From: a bacterium
Lineage (GTDB): Bacteria; Krumholzibacteriota; Krumholzibacteriia; LZORAL124-64-63
DNA: 34,665 nucleotides
NCBI GenBank assembly: GCA_014730255.1
Contig: WJIQ01000116.1
Span: 1 to 34,665 of the forward strand
Reading direction: 5' to 3'
The first letter of the stretch is position 1. The number at the start of each line of letters is the position of its first letter. The position numbers and the translations under genes were made by a program. Positions 20,145 through 28,939 of the stretch are shown here, in pieces. The notes below the pieces were generated by a model that was not told where the DNA came from, ran no database searches, and worked only from the letters and a program-made list of their open reading frames with translations.

Positions 20145-20720
20145 CTACTGGACCATGCCCGCGAAGCCCAGGAACGCCAGCGACATGACCCCCGCGGTGA
20201 CCAGGGCGATGGCGGTACCCCGCATCGCCACCGGCACCGGAGCCAGCAGCAGGCGCTCGCGCAGACCGGCGAACAGGATGATGGCCAGCGCGAACCCGGC
20301 CGCGCTGGCGATGGCGAACACGAGCATGCTGCCGAAGCCCAGCTCGTGCTTGATATTCAGAAGCGCGATGCCCATCACCGCGCAGTTGGTCGTGATCAGT
20401 GGCAGATAGATGCCCAGCGCGTCGTAGAGGACGCGGCTGTGCCTCTTCAGGAAGATCTCCACCAGCTGCACGAGCGCGGCGATCACCAGGATGAACGCCA
20501 GCGTCTTGAGGTACGTGATGTCCAGCGGCACCAGCAGGTGGTGATAGACCAGCCAGGTGAAGATCGAGGCCAGCGTGGTGACGAAGATCACCGCCACGCC
20601 CATGCCGGCCGCGGTCGAGAGCTGCTTGGAGACGCCGCAGAACGGGCAGTTGCCCAGGTACTGCGCGAGCAGGATGTTGTTGACGAAGATCGCGCCGACG
20701 GCCAGCAGCACCAGGTCCAT
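20145..20720 (-). CDS. rnfA: Rnf complex subunit RnfA
   Basis: MDLVLLAVGAIFVNNILLAQYLGNCPFCGVSKQLSTAAGMGVAVIFV; six TM segments. Confidence 0.95.
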   Translation of the reverse strand: MDLVLLAVGAIFVNNILLAQYLGNCPFCGVSKQLSTAAGMGVAVIFVTTLASIFTWLVYHHLLVPLDITYLKTLAFILVIAALVQLVEIFLKRHSRVLYDALGIYLPLITTNCAVMGIALLNIKHELGFGSMLVFAIASAAGFALAIILFAGLRERLLLAPVPVAMRGTAIALVTAGVMSLAFLGFAGMVQ

Positions 20721-20729
20721 GGCATCCTC

Positions 20730-21341
20730 CTACGTCTGCACGAAGATCTCGCCGCGCTTGCGGCTCCACGCGTTCATCAGGCCGAGGAGCACCCCGAGGC
20801 AGAGGAACGCTCCGGGCGCCTGGACCATGAACTCGAACGGCTCGAAGCTCTCGCCGAACACGGTCAACCCGAACCAGGTCCCCGCCCCGAGCAGTTCACG
20901 GATCGAGCCCACCAGGGTCAGCGACATGGTGAAACCGAGCCCCACACTCAGCCCGTCGGCCATCGACAGGACCGGCGTGTTGCGCGAGGCGAAGGCCTCG
21001 GCGCGGCCGAGGATGACGCAGTTGACCACGATGAGCGGGATGTAGATGCCCAGCTGCTGCGAGAGCGGGAAGAAGAACGCCTTCATCGCCAGCTCGACGA
21101 TCACCACCAGGGTGGCGATCACCACGATGTAGCTCGCGATGCGCACGTCCTCGGGGATCACCTTGCGCAGCAGCGAGATGATCAGGTTGCTGAAGACCAG
21201 GACGAAGGTCACGGCCAGGCCCATGCCCAGGCCGTTGTTCGCCGCCGCGGTCACCGCCAGCGCCGGACAGAGGCCCAGCACGAGTCGGAAGGGCGGCAGG
21301 TCGCGCCAGAAGCCGTGCAGGAGCGTCTGTTTCAGGGTCAT
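20730..21341 (-). CDS. rnfE: Rnf complex subunit RnfE
   Basis: LVLGLCPALAVTAAANNGLGMGLAVTFVLVFSNLIISLLRKVIPEDVRIASYIVVIATLVVIVELAMKAF. Confidence 0.95.
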   Translation of the reverse strand: MTLKQTLLHGFWRDLPPFRLVLGLCPALAVTAAANNGLGMGLAVTFVLVFSNLIISLLRKVIPEDVRIASYIVVIATLVVIVELAMKAFFFPLSQQLGIYIPLIVVNCVILGRAEAFASRNTPVLSMADGLSVGLGFTMSLTLVGSIRELLGAGTWFGLTVFGESFEPFEFMVQAPGAFLCLGVLLGLMNAWSRKRGEIFVQT

Positions 21342-21946
21342 GACTCACCTCCGGCGCCGATGCGCTCGTCGATCCGGGCGAGGATCTCGTCGCGGTGGTC
21401 GCGCAACAGATCGACCACCTGGTTCGTGCCGTTGACCATGGCCTGCGAGGAGAAGGTCGCCCCGCTGATGGCGTCGATGGAGCCGCCGGCCGACCGCAGC
21501 TGGACGTGCTCGGTCGCGGTCAGATCTTCCCATTGCGACCGGAAATCGGCCTTCTCGACCTTCGCGCCCACGCCCGGGGTCTCGCTGTGGCTGACGACCT
21601 CCACGCCGACCAGCTCGTCCTCCTGGACGTCGATGCCGACCATCATCACGATGTCCCCGCCGTAGCCGCCCTGCCCGGCCGCCTGCACGGCCAGGCCGCT
21701 CAGCTCGCCACCCTCCTGCAGGTAGAACACGGGATACTCGGCCGAGTCGGTGGAGATCTTGACCTTGTTGGCCAGCAGCTCGTCGGCCGGCCGCGAGAAC
21801 AGGCGCGAGAGCGCCGGTCCGCGCACGTAGAGATCCTCCTGCTGCTCGATGCGCTCGGCCAGCGTCGCGCGGACCCAGGCCAGCGACGTCGCGCTGCCGA
21901 CGCCGATCAGACCGAGCACCAGGATCAGACGTCCGATCTCACGCAT
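21338..21946 (-). CDS. rnfG: Rnf complex subunit RnfG (FMN-binding)
   Basis: SGATFSSQAMVNGTNQVV FMN-attachment motif; N-terminal TM; VVSHSETPGVGAKVEKADFRSQW. Confidence 0.92.
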   Translation of the reverse strand: MREIGRLILVLGLIGVGSATSLAWVRATLAERIEQQEDLYVRGPALSRLFSRPADELLANKVKISTDSAEYPVFYLQEGGELSGLAVQAAGQGGYGGDIVMMVGIDVQEDELVGVEVVSHSETPGVGAKVEKADFRSQWEDLTATEHVQLRSAGGSIDAISGATFSSQAMVNGTNQVVDLLRDHRDEILARIDERIGAGGES

Positions 21947-22919
21947 CGCCGATCACCTCCACGCCCCGTACCCCCGGCGTCATCCGGTCCAGCAGGGGGT
22001 TGGCCAGGTTGACGAGCAGGACGGCGAAGATGGCCGCCTCGGTATGGGACGAGAACGTGCGGATCAGCACGAGGAGCAGCCCGGCCAGCAGGCCGTAGAT
22101 CAGCATCGGCCAGCGGTTGACCGGCGACGTGGTCGATTCGCCCAGCAGGAAGAAGGACATCAGCACGGTGCTGCCGGCCAGCAGATGGAACTGCGGCGAG
22201 ACCGCCTGCGCCGGAGCCATCACGCGGATGAGGAGCGCGCCGACGACGACCCCGACGATGCTGCCCAGCGGGATCTGCCAGGGCACGACCCTCACGAGGA
22301 CCAGGAAGAGACCACCGAGCGCGAGCCAGAGCACCATGCCGCTGCCCAGACCGGCCGCCTGCTGGCCGAGCAGCAGGTCCATGGGCTCGTACGCCAGCTC
22401 GGCCGAGAGCCCCTGGGTCTTCAGCAGCCGCACCGGCTCGACGGCCACCGCGAGCCATTCCTGGCCGACCGCGGCCGCGGTGCGGTCCAGCTGTCCGGGC
22501 CAGGAGACCGCCATCATCGCGTAGCCCAGGGCCACCGGATGCACCGGATAGCCCCCCCAGCCGCCGTAGAGCTTCTTGCCCACCAGGATGGTCAGCCCCA
22601 CGCCGACGACCACCAGCCACCACGGAGCGGTGCTCGGCAGCAGGAAGGCCAGGATCAGGCCGAGGCTCAGGCTGCTCCAGTTGCCGGTGTCGTCCCGCGA
22701 CGGCGCCACCCGGTTGGCCAGGGCATCGAGGGCGACCGCGGTGCCGGCGGCGAGGGTCATGACCCGCAGCGCGGGCAGACCGTACCAGTAGACCGCCGCG
22801 ACGGCCGCCGGCAGGAGCGCGATGATCCACAGCCACTGCGTGCTCTGCAGCGAACTGCCGTCGCGCCAGTGCGGGCCCTCGGCGACGCTCAGCAGGCCGT
22901 TCTCTCTCGTCGGCTTCAC
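21939..22919 (-). CDS. rnfD: Rnf complex subunit RnfD
   Basis: GTG start overlapping the rnfC stop (GTGA); polytopic; FHLLAGSTVLMSFFLLGESTTSPVNRWPMLIYGLLAGLLLVLIR. Confidence 0.93.
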   Translation of the reverse strand: MKPTRENGLLSVAEGPHWRDGSSLQSTQWLWIIALLPAAVAAVYWYGLPALRVMTLAAGTAVALDALANRVAPSRDDTGNWSSLSLGLILAFLLPSTAPWWLVVVGVGLTILVGKKLYGGWGGYPVHPVALGYAMMAVSWPGQLDRTAAAVGQEWLAVAVEPVRLLKTQGLSAELAYEPMDLLLGQQAAGLGSGMVLWLALGGLFLVLVRVVPWQIPLGSIVGVVVGALLIRVMAPAQAVSPQFHLLAGSTVLMSFFLLGESTTSPVNRWPMLIYGLLAGLLLVLIRTFSSHTEAAIFAVLLVNLANPLLDRMTPGVRGVEVIGDA

Positions 22920-24205
22920 GCCTCCGACCTCCCGTAACGCTTGGCGATCCGTACCAGCTGCACCAGCGGCCGGTGCGAGGGGCAGACGAACGCGCACAGA
23001 CCGCACTCGAGGCAGGCCTCGGGCTGCATGGCGAGCGCGGTGTCGAGCTGATCGAACTCGACCGACCGGCCGAGCAGGTGGACCTGCAGGCGAACCGGGC
23101 ACGCGCGGGTGCACCGTCCGCAGTTGATGCAGACCAGGTTCCGCTCGACGGGCAGGTCGGCGGGTTCCTGCAGGAAGATGCCGTGGCTGAACTTGTCGAT
23201 GGGGGTCTCCAGATCGGCGAGCGCGAGTCCCATCATCGATCCGCCGATCGACACGCGGCCATGCGTCGGCACGGTCACGCCGAGCGCCTCGAGGACGTCG
23301 CCGACGCGCGCGCCGATCCGCGTGCGCACCACGACCGGCTCGTCGACGCCGACCCCGGTGACGGTCAGGGTCTTGCTCGTGAACGGACGTCCATCGAGCG
23401 CGGCGATCGCCGCCAGCGCGTACTCGGTCGAGAGCACGGCCACGCCGCGGGCACGGAAGGCGGCGTTGTGGGGGACGTCCACGCCGCAGATGCGCGGGAC
23501 GACCAGCCGCTCGAGACGGTGCCGGTACGCGGTCGAGAGTCCGACCACCTCCACCAGATCGCCGAAGCGCTCCCGCGCCCAGCCGACCAGCCCGCGGCGT
23601 ACGGTCAGGTGGATGCGCGCCTTCGGCTGGAACTCGTGCAGCCGCTTGATGCCGTCGGCGAGCGTGTCGGCGTGCTCGCGCAGCAGCACCTCGAAATTGT
23701 GCAGCAGCGGCTCCTCGTTCAGCCCCTTGATCACGATGTGCGTCATCTCTGGGTATTCGGCCACGTCGCCTTCGCGGTGGTCGCGCCCCGGCGTGGTCCA
23801 CGGCGAGATCGCCCCGCCGGCCCGCAGCATCTCCAGCCGGGTCGCGCGGTCGGGCACGAGGTCCTCGCGAGCCATCAGCTCGGCGGACGTCAGCTCCGGC
23901 ACGTCGCCCCGCTCGATGACCACGGCAGGCACGTGATGGCTGCGCGCGCTCCAGATCGTCCGGATCTCGCGGACGGTGCCACCGATCGAGGCATGGACGC
24001 AGTTGCCCCGCTCGGAACGTCCGATCACCTCGTGGCGAGCGACGGTGTCGCCGACCGCGACCGCCGGCGAGAACAGGATCTGTCCCGGGTACTCCAGCGG
24101 CAGGATCACGACCTCCGGATCCGGCAGCTCACGAATCCCGGGAACCGGCGCCGGTCCCCGCGGGACGCGCGCCTCCGGTGCCTGAACCAGGTCGAGCAAG
24201 TTCAT
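22916..24205 (-). CDS. rnfC: Rnf complex subunit RnfC
   Basis: MNLLDLVQAPEARVPRGPAPVPGIRELPDPEVVILPLEYPGQILFSPAVAVGDTVARHEVIGRSERGNCVHASIGGTVREI; two 4Fe-4S motifs CINCGRCTRACPVRL and CLECGLCAFVCPSHRP. Confidence 0.95.
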   Translation of the reverse strand: MNLLDLVQAPEARVPRGPAPVPGIRELPDPEVVILPLEYPGQILFSPAVAVGDTVARHEVIGRSERGNCVHASIGGTVREIRTIWSARSHHVPAVVIERGDVPELTSAELMAREDLVPDRATRLEMLRAGGAISPWTTPGRDHREGDVAEYPEMTHIVIKGLNEEPLLHNFEVLLREHADTLADGIKRLHEFQPKARIHLTVRRGLVGWARERFGDLVEVVGLSTAYRHRLERLVVPRICGVDVPHNAAFRARGVAVLSTEYALAAIAALDGRPFTSKTLTVTGVGVDEPVVVRTRIGARVGDVLEALGVTVPTHGRVSIGGSMMGLALADLETPIDKFSHGIFLQEPADLPVERNLVCINCGRCTRACPVRLQVHLLGRSVEFDQLDTALAMQPEACLECGLCAFVCPSHRPLVQLVRIAKRYGRSEA

Positions 24206-24224
24206 CGTGCCTCGCCTCGTCGCG

Positions 24225-24716
24225 TCATTGCAGATGACACGTCTCGCACCGCGCCTGACCGTCGTCGGTCGCGAACCGATCCCGGTCGCTGGCGAGGTGA
24301 CACCCGTTGCACTGCTGGTGATAGACCTGCTGGACATCCGCCCCGTCGTGACACTCGCGGCAGTTCTGCGCCTCGTCGTCCGGCGCGATCTCGTGGCACG
24401 CGTCGCAGGTGTGCGCCTCGATGGCGACCAGGTCCTCGTGCTCCATGAGATCGGCGGTGTAGCCGTCCTCGTGGCAGTCGACGCAGTCGGCGACGATCTC
24501 GCCGGCCAGCGGATGGTGGCAGGCGATGCAGTCAGGTCCCAGGTCGGTGTGCGCGGCATGGTCGAAGACCACCGCGCCGCCTCCGTTGGGCAGATACACG
24601 CGATCGATCGACGGCTCGGTGTCCGCCTGGAGATACCCGATGACGCCACCGATCAGCAGCACGACGGAGAGGGCGATCAGCACGCGCGTGTGCCGCGGCG
24701 CAGGGGCTCGGTTCAT
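24225..24716 (-). CDS. Membrane-anchored hexaheme c-type cytochrome
   Basis: N-terminal TM (VLIALSVVLLIGGVIGYL) and six CxxCH motifs: CIACH, CVDCH, CDACH, CRECH, CNGCH, CETCH. Confidence 0.92.
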   Translation of the reverse strand: MNRAPAPRHTRVLIALSVVLLIGGVIGYLQADTEPSIDRVYLPNGGGAVVFDHAAHTDLGPDCIACHHPLAGEIVADCVDCHEDGYTADLMEHEDLVAIEAHTCDACHEIAPDDEAQNCRECHDGADVQQVYHQQCNGCHLASDRDRFATDDGQARCETCHLQ

Positions 24717-24720
24717 GGCG

Positions 24721-25194
24721 TCACCACTCCAGGCTGTCGTCCAGGATGATCTTGTGGACGTCCTCCGGATCGATGCGATGCCAGTGGCACCCGACCCGCA
24801 TGCAGAACCACATCGGCACCTCGATCGTGGAGATCCCGACCATCATGCAGGCGACATGCGAGTCGCCCCGCTCACACGACGCTCCCGGCACCGTCAGCGA
24901 CTTGCCGCAGTTCGGACACCGCATGTCCCCGACCTCTTCGCCCTCCGACAGCTCGACCGAGCTGCGATGATCGAAGACGTTGAGGTACGGGCTCAGCTCG
25001 ACCCAGCCCTCTTCTCCAGCGGTGTTGACGGTGTCGAGACGGATCATGCCGTCCCTGATGAGGCTCTCGTGGCAGAACGGGCACGACGCACGGAGATAGG
25101 ATCCCGATTTCAACACGGTGCGATCGTTGTACTGATGACCCTGCCAGACCTTGTCTTCCCAGCGTTCGCTACGTGGCGGTTTGTCGCGATGCAC
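24721..25194 (-). CDS. Conserved hypothetical Zn-ribbon/cysteine-rich protein, first gene of the rnf operon
   Basis: CPFCHESL, CPNCGKSL, CERGDSHVACMM, CMRVGCHWH; ends about 5 nt upstream of the cytochrome start. Confidence 0.75.
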   Translation of the reverse strand: MHRDKPPRSERWEDKVWQGHQYNDRTVLKSGSYLRASCPFCHESLIRDGMIRLDTVNTAGEEGWVELSPYLNVFDHRSSVELSEGEEVGDMRCPNCGKSLTVPGASCERGDSHVACMMVGISTIEVPMWFCMRVGCHWHRIDPEDVHKIILDDSLEW

Positions 25195-25313
25195 GGCTCA
25201 TCCTCCCGTTGGTGACCCCGGCTCGAATCTATGTCGCAACCATATCGCAAACAAGACCTAATTGCAGAAATTGCAAATCGTTATCGATAGTCGACGCCCC
25301 GCGTAGAGGAGCC

Positions 25314-25342
25314 TTGGAAAGCAGCCCGGCGAGGTGTAGGAT
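25314..25342 (+). promoter_or_regulatory. Sigma70-like promoter for the 25412 gene
   Basis: TTGGAA-N17-TAGGAT. Confidence 0.45.
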
Positions 25343-25411
25343 CGGACATCGGCGCCGTCTCGAGCCGTTCGGTTTCCAGCGACGGACCACCCCCGCGAAG
25401 GAGCCTCGATC

Positions 25412-26242
25412 ATGGCCGAGATCCAGCTCATCCTCACCGTCCCCCAGGGACAGATCACGGCCACCTCCCTCGGCGTCGACGGACTGGCCAGGCACCGCAG
25501 CCCGGGGTCCGGCAAGCATTTCCGGGGTCGCAAGGTCTTCGTCGAGCTCGCGCTCGCCGCCGGGCGAATCGATTTCCAGTACCTCGACGAGGGCGGCTGG
25601 CGAGACGTCCAGGGCGACACGGCGGCCGCGCTGGCCTCCGTCGCCGAGGGCAGGCGCACGAAGACCGCGCTGTCGAACAACGCCTTCTCCTGCACGCCGC
25701 TCGACGCCTACCAGCGCGTGTTCCTGGTCAAGACCGGCGGCGAGGTGCTCGAACTCGACGAGGGCGTCGAACTGCACCGCTTCAGGTCGCACGATTGCCA
25801 GGAGGGGATGTCCCCGGCCGAGGTCGGCCGCGTCGCCGGCCTGCCGACGCCCGGACAGCGCTGGCCGCGGCTCTACCTGGTGATCAGCCCGGCCGAGCTG
25901 CTGCTGTTCTCGAACCTCACGCCCGAGGAGTACGCCTGGTACGCGACCCACCGCCCCGGCAAGGTCTTCCGGCAGGTCATGTTCACCGAGCTGAGCACCG
26001 AGCAGCCGCACCTCGCCGCGCGCAGCCGCTTCGTCGACACGCGCGACGAGCTGGAGACCAATCCGACCAAGAAGACCAAGACCGTCGTCAGCGAGGACTG
26101 CATCAACCAGGTCCCGTTCCACACCTGGCTCGGATACGACCGTTCCGAGGACGGCGGCCTCTACGTCGCCGACCGCGACCGGATCGGCGTCTGGCGTCTA
26201 CCGGCGGAGATCCCGCGCGCCTGGGAACGGGCGGCCGGTTAG
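25412..26242 (+). CDS. Hypothetical protein
   Basis: MAEIQLILTVPQGQITATSLGVDGLARHRS..., 276 aa, no family recognised; upstream promoter-like element. Confidence 0.7.
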   Translation: MAEIQLILTVPQGQITATSLGVDGLARHRSPGSGKHFRGRKVFVELALAAGRIDFQYLDEGGWRDVQGDTAAALASVAEGRRTKTALSNNAFSCTPLDAYQRVFLVKTGGEVLELDEGVELHRFRSHDCQEGMSPAEVGRVAGLPTPGQRWPRLYLVISPAELLLFSNLTPEEYAWYATHRPGKVFRQVMFTELSTEQPHLAARSRFVDTRDELETNPTKKTKTVVSEDCINQVPFHTWLGYDRSEDGGLYVADRDRIGVWRLPAEIPRAWERAAG

Positions 26243-27378
26243 CCGCCGCGCAGCCAGTTGCCCAGCGCCACGCCCACGAAGGTGGCGATCGCGTAACCGA
26301 GCGTGCCGCAGAGGATGGCGGGCAGCACCAGCGCCCGCCATTTTCTCGCCGCCGCCATGGCCGCCGCCGTGGTCGCGCCACCCATGTTGGCGTTGCTGGC
26401 GATCACCAGCTCGCGCAGGTCCAGCTTCAGGAGCCGGCCGCCGAGCAGCAGCACCGCGAGGTGGATCAGCAGGATCAGGCCGGCGAACACGAAGAGCACC
26501 GGCCCCACGCGCAGGACGACCTGCACGTTGGCGCTCGCTCCGATCACCGCGAAGAAGATCTGCATCAGATACATGCCGAGGGTCTCGGCGCCTTCCAGAC
26601 GCGCGAGCCGCTCCGGCAGCAGGGTGGCCAGCAGCACGGTGATCGCCGTCAGCACCAGGACCCCGCCGCCGTCCCAGCCGGCGACGTCGGCCACGGCGAA
26701 ACCGACCGCGCAGATGGCCGCGGCCAGCCCCAGCGAGAACGCCGTGCCCATGAGATCGGGCAGCGGCTGGCCGTCGGGCGGCAGCTCGGCCGGCGCGGCC
26801 CGGTCGTCCCGCCGGCGCGGAAACCGGTCGGCCAGCCAGCGCCAGCCGGGCAGCGCGAAGAGCACCAGGAAGTAGAGCGCCATGACGAGGTTGTCCGCGG
26901 CCACGCCGGCGGTGAGCAGGTCGCCGGCGCGCAGGCCGACCGCCTCGGCCGCCGCGGCGTAGTTCATCGACCCGCCGACGTACGTGGCCGAGAAGATGGC
27001 CGCGAGCTTCCAGCCCTCCTCGCCGAGCGGGACCACGTGGAACGCGACGATGGTGCCGAGCACCGTCCCGACACCACCGATCGTGAACGCGATGAGCGTG
27101 GGCCCGGCCTCCCGCACGATGCGCCGCAGGTCGGCGCGGAACAGCAGCAACGGGATCGCCAGCGGCACCAGGTATCCCCAGGTCACGTCGTACGGCGCCG
27201 CACCCGTGGCCGGCAGGATGCGCAGGTTCGACAGCACGAACGTCACGGCCATGGTGATCAGGCAACCGGAGAGCCGTGCGCCCCAGCGGGTGCGCTCGGC
27301 CGAGATGCCGAAGGCGGCGGCGGCCAGGAGGAAGGCCCAGATGAGCCAGTCCTGGTCGGCAGCGATCAAAGAGGTCAT
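26239..27378 (-). CDS. DUF819-like integral membrane protein
   Basis: MTSLIAADQDWLIWAFLLAAAAFGISAERTRWGARLSGCLITMAVTFVLSNLRILPATGAAPYDVTWGYLVPLAIPLLLFRADLRRI...FSATYVGGSMNYAAAAEAVGL; polytopic. Confidence 0.85.
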   Translation of the reverse strand: MTSLIAADQDWLIWAFLLAAAAFGISAERTRWGARLSGCLITMAVTFVLSNLRILPATGAAPYDVTWGYLVPLAIPLLLFRADLRRIVREAGPTLIAFTIGGVGTVLGTIVAFHVVPLGEEGWKLAAIFSATYVGGSMNYAAAAEAVGLRAGDLLTAGVAADNLVMALYFLVLFALPGWRWLADRFPRRRDDRAAPAELPPDGQPLPDLMGTAFSLGLAAAICAVGFAVADVAGWDGGGVLVLTAITVLLATLLPERLARLEGAETLGMYLMQIFFAVIGASANVQVVLRVGPVLFVFAGLILLIHLAVLLLGGRLLKLDLRELVIASNANMGGATTAAAMAAARKWRALVLPAILCGTLGYAIATFVGVALGNWLRGG

Positions 27379-27519
27379 GTCGACTCCAGCGAGGGGATGG
27401 AGCGGGGCGCGGCGTGGACCGGAAGAAAGAGGGTAAGATGCCGCGCCCCGGCAAACAACCCCGGTATCCCGCGCAAGGCGGGTGCGTGCGAGTTCTTCCC
27501 ACTCGGAGCCGGCACGCCG

Positions 27520-27552
27520 GGAGCCGCGCCTCAACCCCCTGGGCGCGGCTCC
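27520..27552 (-). terminator. Hairpin downstream of the hemolysin III-like gene
   Basis: GGAGCCGCGCC-N11-GGCGCGGCTCC, 11-bp perfect stem. Confidence 0.5.
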
Positions 27553-27558
27553 GCCTCG

Positions 27559-28218
27559 TCAGACCGCCAGCGCCAGCGCCCGCTGCACGGCCACCCAGTG
27601 GCAGGCGCTGCCCAGCAGCACGAACACGTGCCAGATCGCGTGGTGCCAGGGCAACCGCCGGGCGACGTAGAACGCCACGCCACCGGTGTAGAACGCCCCA
27701 CCGGCGAACAGCCAGCCGAGGGTGGTCCGGTCGAGCACCTCGAGCATCGGCCTCAGGGCCGTCACCACCAGCCAGCCCATGAGCAGGTAGACCGTCAGCG
27801 ACAGCCACTTGAAGCGGCGGCCGGAGGCCACGTCGGTGATCGCCCCGGCCAGGCCGAGACCCCAGACCACGCCGAACAGCGACCAGCCCCACGGCCCCCG
27901 CAGCGGCCCCAGGCAGAACGGGGTGTACGTGCCGGCGATCAGCAGGTAGATCGCGGCGTGATCGACGCGCTTGAAGAAGCGCTTGGCCCGCGACACGGGG
28001 ATCGCGTGGTAGAGCGTCGAGGCGAGGTAGAGCAGGACCAGCGTGGCTCCGAAGATGGTCGCGCTGACCAAGCCCCACGGGTCGCCGCGCCCGGCCGCCT
28101 GCATCACCAGCACCACGAGGCCGGCGACGCTCAGCAGGCAGCCGATGCCGTGGGTGAGCGCGTGGCCCACCTCCTCGGCGACCGAGTAGTATCCTCCGGC
28201 GTGCGGCTCCTGGTCCAC
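27559..28218 (-). CDS. Hemolysin III / PAQR family membrane protein
   Basis: EEVGHALTHGIGCLLSVAGLVVLV, LYLASTLYHAIPVSRAKRFFKRVDHAAIYLLIAGTYTPF, PWHHAIWHVFVLLGSACHW. Confidence 0.92.
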   Translation of the reverse strand: MDQEPHAGGYYSVAEEVGHALTHGIGCLLSVAGLVVLVMQAAGRGDPWGLVSATIFGATLVLLYLASTLYHAIPVSRAKRFFKRVDHAAIYLLIAGTYTPFCLGPLRGPWGWSLFGVVWGLGLAGAITDVASGRRFKWLSLTVYLLMGWLVVTALRPMLEVLDRTTLGWLFAGGAFYTGGVAFYVARRLPWHHAIWHVFVLLGSACHWVAVQRALALAV

Positions 28219-28310
28219 CGCGATCCTCCACGCACGGCGGCGGTGGCCGCCGCGCGGATTCCGGCTTTCATGGGGAGGTGTCCGCCCCGATTCTCCTGCG
28301 AGGTTCCGCG

Positions 28311-28925
28311 ATGAGCAAGGCCCCCGAGAACTGGTTCGAGGACATCTACGCCGATAGCGACATCTCTGGCAAGGGCGTTCCCTGGGCGACGCGGGAGCCC
28401 GCGCCGCTGCTGGTGCAATGGCTCGACGCCGCCCACCCCACCGGCCACGGCGAGGCCGCCATGGTCGTCGGCTGCGGGCTCGGCGACGACGCCCTGGAGA
28501 TGGCCCGGCGGGGCTTCACGGTGACCGCGTTCGACGTCGCCGAGAGCGCCATCGAGCTGGCGCGCGAACGCTTCGGCGAGCTGGCGGTCGACTGGCACGT
28601 GGGCGAGCTGTTCGACACGCCGACCAGCTGGTCCCGCGCGTTCGACGTCGTCGTCGAGCACCGCACGGTCCAGTCGCTGCCGCCGCAATGGCAGGACCGG
28701 GGCCAGGCCGCCATCGCCGACTTCGTCGCGCCGGGGGGACAGCTCATGCTGGTGGCCGATCTGCGGCCCGCCGGTGCGCCGAAGGACGGGCCGCCGTGGC
28801 GACTGCGGCCCGAGGAGCTGGACGCCCTGGCCGCGGCCGGCCTGCAGCTCGAGCACGAGCGGCAGGTCCCCGTCGCGCACGAGCCGACGCGGACCCGCCT
28901 GTTGCGGGTCTATCGCCGCCGCTGA
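28311..28925 (+). CDS. SAM-dependent methyltransferase (TPMT-like)
   Basis: MSKAPENWFEDIYADSDISGKGVPWATREPAPLLVQWL; AAMVVGCGLGDDALEMARRGFTVTAFDVAESAIELARERF. Confidence 0.85.
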   Translation: MSKAPENWFEDIYADSDISGKGVPWATREPAPLLVQWLDAAHPTGHGEAAMVVGCGLGDDALEMARRGFTVTAFDVAESAIELARERFGELAVDWHVGELFDTPTSWSRAFDVVVEHRTVQSLPPQWQDRGQAAIADFVAPGGQLMLVADLRPAGAPKDGPPWRLRPEELDALAAAGLQLEHERQVPVAHEPTRTRLLRVYRRR

Positions 28926-28939
28926 CGCCGGCCTCGCCG

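Noticed and set aside
18028-20769. RnfB ORF extended to 913 aa
   Set aside because: The N-terminal extension is an out-of-frame read of rnfA; the start at MLWAPAAVMGG (20133) gives a normal RnfB N-terminus.
24784-24801. Sigma54-like TGGCACccgacCCGCA on the plus strand
   Set aside because: Inside a minus-strand coding gene with no plus-strand gene downstream, and the -12 box is poor.
25795-28314. 839-aa plus-strand ORF
   Set aside because: Runs antisense to the DUF819-like and hemolysin III-like genes; Gln/His/Arg/Gly-rich composition is typical of a shadow frame.
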